From Thalassomonas haliotis (lineage in GTDB: Bacteria > Pseudomonadota > Gammaproteobacteria > Enterobacterales > Alteromonadaceae): a stretch of DNA of 64,000 nt. The notes under the pieces were generated by a model. The model saw only the letters and a list, made by a program, of their open reading frames with translations. It did not search any database and was not told where the DNA came from. This document shows, in pieces, positions 55,092 to 64,000 of the stretch (positions are counted from its first letter, which is position 1; each line of letters begins with the position of its first letter). The position numbers and the translations under genes are program-made. The stretch is taken from assembly GCF_028657945.1 (NCBI RefSeq), contig NZ_CP059693.1:3286001-3350000 (forward strand). The letters are read 5' to 3'.

Positions 55092-56439
55092 GGCTTTGCC
55101 TGTTGAGAGAGTCCAGGTATTGGCGTTTTTCTTTGAGCTTTATTTCCAGGCCACGCTCACTCGGTTCATATAAGCGGGTATCGGCGATCACTTGTGGAAA
55201 ATAATTTTCTCCGGCAGCGAAGGCTTGCGCTTCATCATGGGCATAACGATATTCTGCGCCGTGTCCCAGATCTTTGGTAATATTGCTGGTAGCATTTTTT
55301 AAATGGGCCGGTACATCCAGATCTGCCGTTTGCTTTGCCAGTGCCTTGGCCTGGCTAAAGGCCTTGTACACGGCATTGCTTTTTGGCGCTAACGCCAAAT
55401 AAACACAGGCCTGGGCAATGGCGCGCTCTCCTTCTGCCGGGCCTACCCTGTGGTAAGTATCCCAGGCATTAAGCGCCAGTTGTATCGCCCTTGGGTCGGC
55501 ATTGCCGATATCTTCACTGGCAATGGCCAATAAACGCCGGGCGACATACAGGGCATCACCGCCGCCGGTAATGATACGGGCATACCAGTACAGGGCGGCA
55601 TCGGGATCTGAGCCGCGCACCGATTTATGAAAGGCGCTGATCATGTCATAAAAAGCATCGCCGCCTTTATCGTATAAGGCGATTTTACTGCCTGCCACCT
55701 GGGCAATAAGCTCGGCGCTGATCACCTTAACGTCTTTTTCACTGTCTGAAACAGGAGCGGCTTCGGCAATTTCAATACAGTTTTCCAGCAGGTTCAATAA
55801 TCGCCTGGCGTCACCGTCGCTGCGCTTTAACAGACTTTGCCTGGCATCACCATCTAAAGTGATTTGGAATTTTTCCTGCTCCAGGGACAATGCCCGGTTT
55901 AAAACCAGTTCAAGATCTTCACCGGCAAGCCTGGTTAAGGTATATACCCGCGCCCGGGACAATACCGCCTGGTTTAATTCAAACGCCGGATTTTCCGTGG
56001 TAGCGCCGATAAAAATAATGGTGCCGTCTTCGATATGGGGTAAAAATGCATCCTGCTGGCTTTTATTAAACCTGTGCACCTCATCGACAAACAATACCGT
56101 GCGCCGCTGCTGATGAATCGCCCTTTGTTTGGCATTATCAATCGCCTGGCGAATTTCTTTAATGCCAGAGGTGACCGCAGAAACCCGTTCAATATCGGCA
56201 TTGGCATGGCCGGCAATGATTTCCGCCAAGGTAGTTTTTCCTGTGCCCGGCGGCCCCCAGAAAATCAGCGAATGACAGTTACCTTGCTCTATCGCCAGAC
56301 GCAGCGGCATACCCGGCGCTAAAATATGTTGCTGACCAACATAGTGCTCCAGTGTTTGCGGACGTAATCTGGCGGCTAAAGGTTTAAACTCGTCGTTTTC
56401 TTCAAATCCCAGATCTAAAGTACCGTTAGCGTTGGTCAT
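55072..56439 (-). CDS. rarA: Replication-associated recombination protein A
   Basis: 455 residues. AAA+ ATPase with Walker [11 protein letters not shown] (about 51-60) and Walker B FVDEVHRF; the C-terminal tetramerisation part follows. Acts at stalled forks. Translationally coupled with crcB and lolA in one operon. Confidence 0.96.
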   Translation of the reverse strand: MTNANGTLDLGFEENDEFKPLAARLRPQTLEHYVGQQHILAPGMPLRLAIEQGNCHSLIFWGPPGTGKTTLAEIIAGHANADIERVSAVTSGIKEIRQAIDNAKQRAIHQQRRTVLFVDEVHRFNKSQQDAFLPHIEDGTIIFIGATTENPAFELNQAVLSRARVYTLTRLAGEDLELVLNRALSLEQEKFQITLDGDARQSLLKRSDGDARRLLNLLENCIEIAEAAPVSDSEKDVKVISAELIAQVAGSKIALYDKGGDAFYDMISAFHKSVRGSDPDAALYWYARIITGGGDALYVARRLLAIASEDIGNADPRAIQLALNAWDTYHRVGPAEGERAIAQACVYLALAPKSNAVYKAFSQAKALAKQTADLDVPAHLKNATSNITKDLGHGAEYRYAHDEAQAFAAGENYFPQVIADTRLYEPSERGLEIKLKEKRQYLDSLNRQSHDQRYK

Positions 56440-57160
56440 CTAAATAGGCGCCCGAAGGTAAGGTAAATTGAAACAGTTGCTTTTTCGGCTGTGAACGAAA
56501 GTCACTGCCCGACAGGACAAAACGGCTGAGCTGGCCGCTGGCATCTAAAATAACAAAACCGGCAAGTTTATCCTGCTCAAAACTCAGCTCCAAAGTCTTT
56601 ACCTGACTGTTACTGTCCAGGGCATGGACAATAAAGCTGTTATCGCTGACCTTACTGATGCGGTAATTCTGCCACATAGATTCATCCTGGCTGGTTAACA
56701 GTAAAATCGGGGTATTGGCGATGGCACTTTCCAAGGCATAGGCGGTAGCCTGCTCGACAAAGGGGTCGTAGAACCACAAGGTTTCACCGTCAGAAACAAT
56801 CAGCGACTCATCCGGCTCTGTGGTTTGCCAATGCACTAAATTGGGCTTGCTGACCACTAAAGTACCGGCGCCGGTTTGCAAAAGATTGCTATCGGCATCG
56901 AACACCTGCTGAGAAAACTTTGCACTGAAATGTTTAATATGCTCAAGCTTGGCCAACAGCGCTTGCTTTGCCTGCTCTGCATTTTCATCTAGCCTGACAA
57001 CGGCTTGGTCTTTAACCGCCATTTGGTAGGCTTTAGAGACAGGTTTATTGCCCGGCTCATCGTGACCATTGACATGGGCCAGTAGTGATGTTGCCGGCAG
57101 TAACAGGCCTAAGGCCAAAGTGATATTTTTTACTAAAAGTTTTTTATTCAATTTCATCAA
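56426..57160 (-). CDS. lolA: Outer membrane lipoprotein carrier LolA
   Basis: 244 residues, longer than E. coli LolA (203). A signal peptide (about 1-29) is followed by a His/Asp-containing linker (about 30-60) that is extra, then the LolA fold ([46 protein letters not shown]). Carries lipoproteins across the periplasm. Overlaps ftsK by 17 nt. Confidence 0.94.
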   Translation of the reverse strand: MMKLNKKLLVKNITLALGLLLPATSLLAHVNGHDEPGNKPVSKAYQMAVKDQAVVRLDENAEQAKQALLAKLEHIKHFSAKFSQQVFDADSNLLQTGAGTLVVSKPNLVHWQTTEPDESLIVSDGETLWFYDPFVEQATAYALESAIANTPILLLTSQDESMWQNYRISKVSDNSFIVHALDSNSQVKTLELSFEQDKLAGFVILDASGQLSRFVLSGSDFRSQPKKQLFQFTLPSGAYLDDQR

Positions 57161-59744
57161 CCGTATTCTTTACTGGTGGTGGCGCCAGTACTTCCCTGGC
57201 ACCGTTATGGCCGGGTGTAGAGACAACCCCCTGCATTTCCATTTCTTCAACGATGCGCGCCGCCCGGTTATAACCGATACGGAATTTACGCTGCACGCTG
57301 GAAATTGATACCCTGCGGGTCTCGGTAACAAAAGCCAGCGCTTCATCATACAGGGCATCTAATTCAGACTCTTCACCTTCGCTTTGTTCGCCCGGCAGCA
57401 AGACTTCCTGTTCGCTATCGCCGGAGAGGATTTCTTCAAGATAATTCGGCTCGCCGCGCGACTGCCAGTCTTTCACCACGGCATGGACTTCATGATCGTC
57501 AACAAAAGCGCCGTGAACCCGGGTAGGTACGCCTGAGCCCGGCGGCAGATACAACATATCCCCCTGCCCTAATAATTGCTCTGCACCTTGCTGGTCCAAA
57601 ATAGTTCTGGAGTCGATACGCGAAGAGACCTGGAATGCCATACGGGTTGGAATATTGGCCTTGATCAAGCCGGTAATAACATCAACCGAAGGACGCTGGG
57701 TCGCCAGCACCAAATGAATACCTGCCGCCCGGGCTTTTTGCGCGATACGGGCAATAAGCTCTTCAACCTTTTTGCCCACTATCATCATCATGTCGGCAAA
57801 TTCGTCGACGATCACGACTATGCTGGGCAGTTTTTCCAGTTTCGGCGGCATGGTTTCCATGCTGTCACCCGGCTTCCATAACGGATCAACCAGGGGTTCT
57901 CCGTCTTCGATAGCCTTTAATACTTTCTGGTTGTAACCTTTAAGGTTACGTACGCCGACCGCAGACATCAGCTTATAGCGGCGTTCCATTTCCCCGACAC
58001 ACCAGCGCAGCGCATTGGCCGCTTCTTTCATATCGGTGACAACTTCCGCCAGCAAATGTGGAATGCCCTCATAAACCGACAATTCCAGCATTTTCGGGTC
58101 GATCATGATCAAACGGACATCTTCCGGGGTCGACTTATAAAGCAGGCTGACGATCATGGTATTGACCCCTACCGACTTACCTGACCCCGTAGTACCGGCG
58201 ACCAGTAAATGCGGCATTTTGCCTAAATCAACAACAATTGGATCGCCGGCAATATCTTTACCCAGCACCATAGTCAGCGGTGAACTTGAGTTGGCAAATG
58301 CATCGCAGGAAATCACTTCACTTAAACGGACGATTTCCCTGAACTTGTTTGGTAATTCCAGACCTATCACCGACTTGCCGGGGATCACTTCCACCACACG
58401 GACACTGATGGCCGAGAGTGCCCGCGCCAGGTCTTTAGAAAGGTTGGAGATTTTACTTACTTTTACACCGGGAGCCAAATCCAGCTCAAAGCGGGTGATC
58501 ACAGGCCCCGGGAATACCGAAACCACCTGTACCTGGATGCCAAAGTCCAATAGTTTTGCTTCGACCAGACGGCTGACCTGATCCAGCTCTTCCTGGTTGA
58601 TAGGGTTTTCTGCCTTATCCGGACGGTCAAGCAGTTCGATTGACGGCATACCTTCATATTTATTCACCGGTGGCGCGTTTTTAGCTTCAGCGGCTTGGGC
58701 AAGTACTTCGGATACCGGCGGGAACTGCGAGGCTTGTTCATCAACCAGGGCCGGTGGCAAATCTATGGTGTCGACCGGCTCAAATGCCGCGGCAATTTCT
58801 TCATCATCAACATGTTGTTGGACATTAATTTCCAGCGGGCCGTTCATCAACTCATCAATATTGACATAGGGCTCTGCTGGCTGGTCTTCACCGTCATAGG
58901 TGAAAGGTATGTCATCAAGCTCGATCGGAATATTCACTTGAGGTAAAGGTTCGCTTTCCTCATCAAAACTATCAGCAGTCTCTCTTGCCTGCTCGGCAAT
59001 TTGACTGGTTTCCTGCTGAGTATTGTTACTGTCCGCTTCGCTGTTCTCCTCAGCTAATACCAATGGCTCACTGATCAAAGCAGTATCGCTTTTTTTACTG
59101 GCCTTCTCGGGTGATGAAGAAAACTGCTCTTTGAGTTTTGCCGGCAGGTCAATGAGGTACAAAACACCGGCAATGGTGTACTGGCCGATATAATCTACCG
59201 CTTTAAGCCAGGAAAAACCGGTTAACAGCACAAAACCGGCACAGGCAAACATTAAAAAAATCAAAGTACTGCCGATAAATGAAAAATAAGGCAGGAAATT
59301 GTTACTTAGCACATCCCCTAAGATGCCGCCGGCAGAAAAATAAAAAACATCATCAAAGTTCATGCTGGCAAGGGAAGTAATGCCGATATAAAGCATGAAA
59401 AAACCGATGCATTTTAACCCCAGGGTTAAATAGTCTAATTGCATCAGGCGGTGGAATTTTTGAAACAGCAGCCAGCCGGTAATGGCAATAACAATAGGTA
59501 AGGTAAAAGCTATCCAGCCAAAAAGGTTTAATAACAGATCTGACAGATAAGCGCCAACCGCGCCGCCAAGGTTTCGTACCGGGGTTTGATAACCTGTCTG
59601 CGCCCAGCCGGGATCGGCGGGGTCAAAACTTACTAATGCCAACATGGTAAACATGGCAAAGACACATGAGAATAATAAACCGGCTTCAAGTAACCGCTGG
59701 ATACCGCTTAATTTAGGAGATTGTGAAGACAATATTGCAACCAT
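57144..59744 (-). CDS. ftsK: DNA translocase FtsK
   Basis: 866 residues. Four or five N-terminal membrane helices (up to about 195), a Glu/Pro-rich linker (about 215-370), the motor domain with Walker [17 protein letters not shown] and [12 protein letters not shown], and the C-terminal gamma winged helix ([25 protein letters not shown]). Pumps DNA at the division septum and activates XerCD at dif. Confidence 0.97.
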   Translation of the reverse strand: MVAILSSQSPKLSGIQRLLEAGLLFSCVFAMFTMLALVSFDPADPGWAQTGYQTPVRNLGGAVGAYLSDLLLNLFGWIAFTLPIVIAITGWLLFQKFHRLMQLDYLTLGLKCIGFFMLYIGITSLASMNFDDVFYFSAGGILGDVLSNNFLPYFSFIGSTLIFLMFACAGFVLLTGFSWLKAVDYIGQYTIAGVLYLIDLPAKLKEQFSSSPEKASKKSDTALISEPLVLAEENSEADSNNTQQETSQIAEQARETADSFDEESEPLPQVNIPIELDDIPFTYDGEDQPAEPYVNIDELMNGPLEINVQQHVDDEEIAAAFEPVDTIDLPPALVDEQASQFPPVSEVLAQAAEAKNAPPVNKYEGMPSIELLDRPDKAENPINQEELDQVSRLVEAKLLDFGIQVQVVSVFPGPVITRFELDLAPGVKVSKISNLSKDLARALSAISVRVVEVIPGKSVIGLELPNKFREIVRLSEVISCDAFANSSSPLTMVLGKDIAGDPIVVDLGKMPHLLVAGTTGSGKSVGVNTMIVSLLYKSTPEDVRLIMIDPKMLELSVYEGIPHLLAEVVTDMKEAANALRWCVGEMERRYKLMSAVGVRNLKGYNQKVLKAIEDGEPLVDPLWKPGDSMETMPPKLEKLPSIVVIVDEFADMMMIVGKKVEELIARIAQKARAAGIHLVLATQRPSVDVITGLIKANIPTRMAFQVSSRIDSRTILDQQGAEQLLGQGDMLYLPPGSGVPTRVHGAFVDDHEVHAVVKDWQSRGEPNYLEEILSGDSEQEVLLPGEQSEGEESELDALYDEALAFVTETRRVSISSVQRKFRIGYNRAARIVEEMEMQGVVSTPGHNGAREVLAPPPVKNTVDEIE

Positions 59745-59803
59745 TGGAAAATTTTCATTATTTTAACCTTAAAATACCAAATTATTGCCCCTGTGAAAAC
59801 GTT

Positions 59804-60286
59804 TTAACGTTTAATTGCAATCAGATTCGATGATTTCACCTCTTCCATCACCACATAGGTTCTGCTTTCACTGACCGCGGGTAACCTTAATAAGGTATCA
59901 CCAAGCAATTCCCGATACGCCAGCATATCTTTCACCCGGGTTTTTAACAAAAAGTCAAAGTTGCCGGAAACCAGGTGGCACTCCTGAATTACATCCAGTT
60001 CATGTACGGCTTTGGAAAAGTCATCAAAAACATCCGGACTGGTTTTGGTCAGGGTGATCTCAACAATAACCAATAAGGCAGCATCTAATTTATGCGGATT
60101 AAGGGTCGCCCGGTAGCCGGTAATGTAATTTTCATTTTCAAGGCGCTTGACCCTTTCCAGGCAAGGCGTCGGACTCAGCCCTACCCTTCTGGAGAGCTCT
60201 ATATTGGATAAGCGGCCATCTCTTTGCAGTTCAAATAGGATATTGCGGTCGATTCGGTCAAGTTTTTTCCCTTTGCTGTCATTCAT
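59804..60286 (-). CDS. lrp: Leucine-responsive regulatory protein
   Basis: 160 residues from the ATG at 60286; an in-frame TTG lies 18 nt upstream. The N-terminal helix-turn-helix (LSRRVGLSPTPCLERVKRLE) and the RAM domain (IQECHLVSGNFDFLLKTRV) match E. coli Lrp closely over the whole length. Divergent from ald, which it probably controls. Confidence 0.95.
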   Translation of the reverse strand: MNDSKGKKLDRIDRNILFELQRDGRLSNIELSRRVGLSPTPCLERVKRLENENYITGYRATLNPHKLDAALLVIVEITLTKTSPDVFDDFSKAVHELDVIQECHLVSGNFDFLLKTRVKDMLAYRELLGDTLLRLPAVSESRTYVVMEEVKSSNLIAIKR

Positions 60287-60478
60287 TATACATTTATCTA
60301 TCAATTAACCATTTTACAGGATTATATTCTAACAAAAGAGTAATTACGACATGTTACTCTGCCAAAACCGTTTTATACTAGAGATATATACAACAAGCTG
60401 TAAAACTTAGTTATTCAAGTTAAGTGATAGAGCTGGGTTATAAAAACCAACTAGATAACAAATAGAGAGTATTCAAAT

Positions 60479-61597
60479 ATGATCATTGGTGTACCAAAAG
60501 AAATTAAAAATCACGAATATCGCGTAGGCATGGTTCCGGCAAGTGTCCGTGAGGTGATTAATCACGGTCACGAAGTCATTGTTGAGACAAATGCGGGTAT
60601 TGGCATCGGCTTTACCGACCAGGACTATGTTGATGCCGGTGCAAAAATTATCAATCAGGCCAGCGACGTTTTTGCCCAGGCGGAAATGATCGTTAAAGTA
60701 AAAGAGCCTCAAGCGGTTGAGCGTGCCATGCTAAGAGAAGATCAGGTATTGTTCACTTATTTGCATCTGGCCCCGGATCTGCCGCAAACGGAAGATTTGA
60801 TCAAAAGCAAGGCCATCTGTATTGCCTATGAAACGGTAACCGATGATTTTGGCGGTCTGCCGTTGTTGGCCCCTATGTCTGAAGTTGCCGGTCGTATGTC
60901 TATCCAGGCAGGCGCCCAGGCATTGGAAAAATCAAATGCCGGCCGCGGTATGTTGCTTGGCGGTGTTCCGGGTGTTGAACCGGCCAAAGTCGTTATTATC
61001 GGCGGCGGTATGGTGGGCAACAATGCCGCACAAATGGCGGTTGGCATGGGCGCCGATGTTGTCGTATTGGATCGCAACACCAATGTATTGCGCAAATTAG
61101 ACGCCCAGTTCGGCAATAAAATAAAAGCTATCTATTCTACCGCCGATGCCCTGGAAAAACACGTCCTGGATGCCGATTTAGTGATCGGCGGCGTACTTAT
61201 TCCGGGAGCAGCTGCACCTAAACTGGTCACCAAAGAGCATATTAAAAGCATGAAGCCTGGCGCTGCTATCGTCGACGTAGCCATCGACCAGGGGGGTTGT
61301 ATCGAGACCTCAAAAGCGACCACCCACGCCGAGCCAACCTATATTGTTGACGACGTGGTTCACTATTGTGTTGCCAACATGCCGGGCGCCGTACCGCGTA
61401 CCTCGACTTTTGCATTAAATAACGCAACCTTGCCTTATATTCTGCAAATCGCCAATAAAGGTCATGTACAGGCATTACTGGATAACAAACACCTGTTAAA
61501 CGGTCTTAACGTTATTGATGGCCAGGTCACTTGTCAAAGTGTTGCCGAGAACTTAGGTTTTGAATATGTTGATCCGGCTGTTGCCCTGATCAACTAA
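60479..61597 (+). CDS. ald: Alanine dehydrogenase
   Basis: 372 residues, full length. MIIGVPKEIKNHEYRVGMVP, the substrate Lys in VKVKEPQAVE and the NAD-binding VVIIGGGMVGNNAAQMAVGM are diagnostic. Converts L-alanine to pyruvate and ammonia. Divergent from lrp with a 192-nt gap that likely holds Lrp sites. Confidence 0.96.
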   Translation: MIIGVPKEIKNHEYRVGMVPASVREVINHGHEVIVETNAGIGIGFTDQDYVDAGAKIINQASDVFAQAEMIVKVKEPQAVERAMLREDQVLFTYLHLAPDLPQTEDLIKSKAICIAYETVTDDFGGLPLLAPMSEVAGRMSIQAGAQALEKSNAGRGMLLGGVPGVEPAKVVIIGGGMVGNNAAQMAVGMGADVVVLDRNTNVLRKLDAQFGNKIKAIYSTADALEKHVLDADLVIGGVLIPGAAAPKLVTKEHIKSMKPGAAIVDVAIDQGGCIETSKATTHAEPTYIVDDVVHYCVANMPGAVPRTSTFALNNATLPYILQIANKGHVQALLDNKHLLNGLNVIDGQVTCQSVAENLGFEYVDPAVALIN

Positions 61598-61655
61598 ACT
61601 TGTTGAAATAACACTTAAAAGCTCATGTTTTAACCATGAGTGTAAAATAAAAGGT

Positions 61656-61684
61656 GCGCTTTGGAAAAAGCGCGCTTTTTTTTT
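61656..61684 (+). terminator. Rho-independent terminator of ald
   Basis: GCGCTTT (61656-61662) pairs with AAAGCGC (61667-61673) and, after GC, runs into nine T. It lies 59 nt past the ald stop. Confidence 0.85.
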
Positions 61685-61723
61685 CATTAAAAATTATTTT
61701 ACCCCCTTGAGTTATTTCCTTAG

Positions 61724-62737
<1,014 letters not shown>

Positions 62738-62749
62738 GTCCAGCGCCAG

Positions 62750-63445
62750 ATGATCCCTCAGCTCCACCCGGAAATTCTGGCGTTTCCCCCGCTCAGCCAG
62801 GCCTTAACAAACCCCAACGGTTTACTTGCCTTTGGCGGCGATTTATCAGCAAAGCGACTGGTTAATGCCTATAGCCACGGGATTTTTCCCTGGTTTAATC
62901 AAGGCGATCCTATTATGTGGTGGTCACCGGATCCCCGTGCCATCATTCCCGTCGAAGATATCAAGGTCAACCGGACCTTAAGAAAAGTCATCAACCGGCA
63001 AACCTTTACCGTGACTTTAAACCGGGACTTCGCCCGGGTGCTAAAACTTTGCGCCCACGCGCCCTTCAGAAAAGAAGGCACCTGGATCACCCCCGAGATG
63101 ATGGCTGCTTATATCAAGTTGCATCAGCAAGGTTATGCCCATTCGATAGAAGTCTGGCAGGAGAACGAATTGGTCGGCGGCCTCTATGGCGTTGCCATCA
63201 GTGGTTTTTTCTCTGGTGAGTCCATGTTTTACAAACGCAGCAATGCCTCAAAAGTCGCCCTGTTATCACTGGCGAAATTATTGAAGGAAATCAATGTTTC
63301 CTTTATCGATTGTCAAATCCTCAACCCTTTTTTGCAGGAAATGGGCGCCATTGAAATTCCCCGGCAAGCCTTTGTTGAATTAAAAGAAACTGCTATAAAT
63401 AAGGTAATTGCTCACGATTTTTGGCAGCAGCGCACCCTGATGTAA
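62750..63445 (+). CDS. aat: Leucyl/phenylalanyl-tRNA--protein transferase
   Basis: 231 residues. [26 protein letters not shown] and [29 protein letters not shown] span the characteristic blocks. Adds Leu or Phe to N-terminal Lys/Arg in the N-degron pathway. Followed at 2 nt by bpt, which acts in the same pathway. Confidence 0.96.
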   Translation: MIPQLHPEILAFPPLSQALTNPNGLLAFGGDLSAKRLVNAYSHGIFPWFNQGDPIMWWSPDPRAIIPVEDIKVNRTLRKVINRQTFTVTLNRDFARVLKLCAHAPFRKEGTWITPEMMAAYIKLHQQGYAHSIEVWQENELVGGLYGVAISGFFSGESMFYKRSNASKVALLSLAKLLKEINVSFIDCQILNPFLQEMGAIEIPRQAFVELKETAINKVIAHDFWQQRTLM

Positions 63446-63447
63446 CT

Positions 63448-64000
63448 ATGAGTAGCTCAGATTTCAAACTCGGTATTACCAAGACTTTTCCCTGTAATTA
63501 TTTACCCGAAGAGCAAGAAAGGTTATTAATAGCCGTTGACGACAGATTTCAAAATAACGACAGCTATACCTGGCTGATGACCCAGGGCTTTCGGCGTAGC
63601 GGCAATCAGATATACCGCCCCCACTGCCCCAGCTGCAATGCCTGCCAGTCAATCCGGGTACTGGTGGACTCCTTTTCTCCATCCAGGAGCCAGAAACGGC
63701 TACTCAAACGAAGCAGCCATTTTGTGTTAAAAAAGTCGACCGAGCTAAAGGATGATTACTATCCCTTATATGAAAAATATATCAATACCGTACATGCCGA
63801 TGGCGCCATGTACCCTGCCAGCTACCAGCAATTTAAAAACTTCCTTGCCTGTAAGATATCAGAACAGTTGTTTATAGAAACCTGGGATAAGGAAAAATTA
63901 ATCAGTGTCGCGGTAACCGATAAACTGGAAAATGCCCTCTCGGCTGTTTATACCTTTTACCACCCCGACTACCGAAAATCGGCCTTAGGTATACTTTCTA
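63448..64000 (+). CDS. bpt: Aspartate/glutamate leucyltransferase Bpt (partial)
   Basis: The first 184 codons; the gene runs off the window. The N-terminal Cys cluster ([23 protein letters not shown]) and [13 protein letters not shown] are typical of the bacterial Bpt/ATE family. Puts leucine on N-terminal Asp or Glu. Co-transcribed with aat. Confidence 0.94.
   Translation, partial: MSSSDFKLGITKTFPCNYLPEEQERLLIAVDDRFQNNDSYTWLMTQGFRRSGNQIYRPHCPSCNACQSIRVLVDSFSPSRSQKRLLKRSSHFVLKKSTELKDDYYPLYEKYINTVHADGAMYPASYQQFKNFLACKISEQLFIETWDKEKLISVAVTDKLENALSAVYTFYHPDYRKSALGILS

Overview
The window looks like chromosome of a marine gammaproteobacterium of the Alteromonadales, most likely Colwelliaceae (Thalassomonas-like). 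The basis is the conserved run serS-crcB-rarA-lolA-ftsK-lrp-ald-trxB-aat-bpt at the right, the PEP-CTERM proteins, the DUF349 and AGCS genes, and a moderate base composition. The genus is an inference, because no search was run.

About half of the window (roughly 1-39,700) is a complete Ysc-type injectisome (type III secretion, T3SS) locus in several transcription units. (1) A leftward unit at 1-1,871 holds a protein with a DUF1521 metal-ion-inducible autocleavage domain and an exact GDPHVD cleavage motif, a small coiled-coil protein, and the start of a gene that shares the first protein's N-terminal module. (2) A leftward unit at 6,323-13,475 reads sctB-like chaperone, sctC, D, E, F, G, I, J, K, L. 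(3) Two adjacent paralogous ECF sigma factor genes lie at 13,671-15,094. (4) A leftward unit at 17,572-22,120 reads sctW (YopN-TyeA fusion), sycN-like chaperone, sctX, sctY, sctV. (5) A rightward unit at 23,863-25,735 holds sctN and sctO. (6) A rightward unit at 34,919-39,592 reads sctP, Q, R, S, T, U. The usual N-to-U operon is split by about 9 kb holding a haem-type chemoreceptor, an MscS channel, a thioredoxin-like lipoprotein, a diguanylate cyclase, a CoA transferase and a subtilase with C-terminal YLWADG repeats. No needle-tip protein, translocon pore gene or ExsA-like AraC activator is visible. The first two may lie to the left of base 1.

The main new observation is a shared promoter-like element, AAC followed by a T-rich spacer of 14-15 nt and then GTTAC (GTTCC once). 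It lies 34-119 nt upstream of the first gene of all five T3SS structural/effector units, on both strands. Its layout fits recognition by an ECF sigma factor, and two ECF sigma genes lie inside the locus. This suggests a Ysc-type injectisome run by dedicated sigma factors rather than by an ExsA/LcrF activator.

The locus carries marks of remodelling: an intact IS1595-family element with an 8-bp target duplication (16,456-17,510), a decayed second copy of the sctU 3' end just downstream of sctU, and a secreted beta-propeller-like gene between sctW and sctN. To the right (39,747-53,218) lies an accessory stretch: a large PKD-like/LysM protein, an SH3 lipoprotein, a SUKH-like protein, a Nudix hydrolase, a chemoreceptor relic, DUF349 and DUF1315 genes, an alanine symporter, an IS4 transposase remnant, an M14 carboxypeptidase and a thioredoxin-like protein. 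Conserved housekeeping genes fill 53,402-64,000, and the last one (bpt) is cut by the window end.
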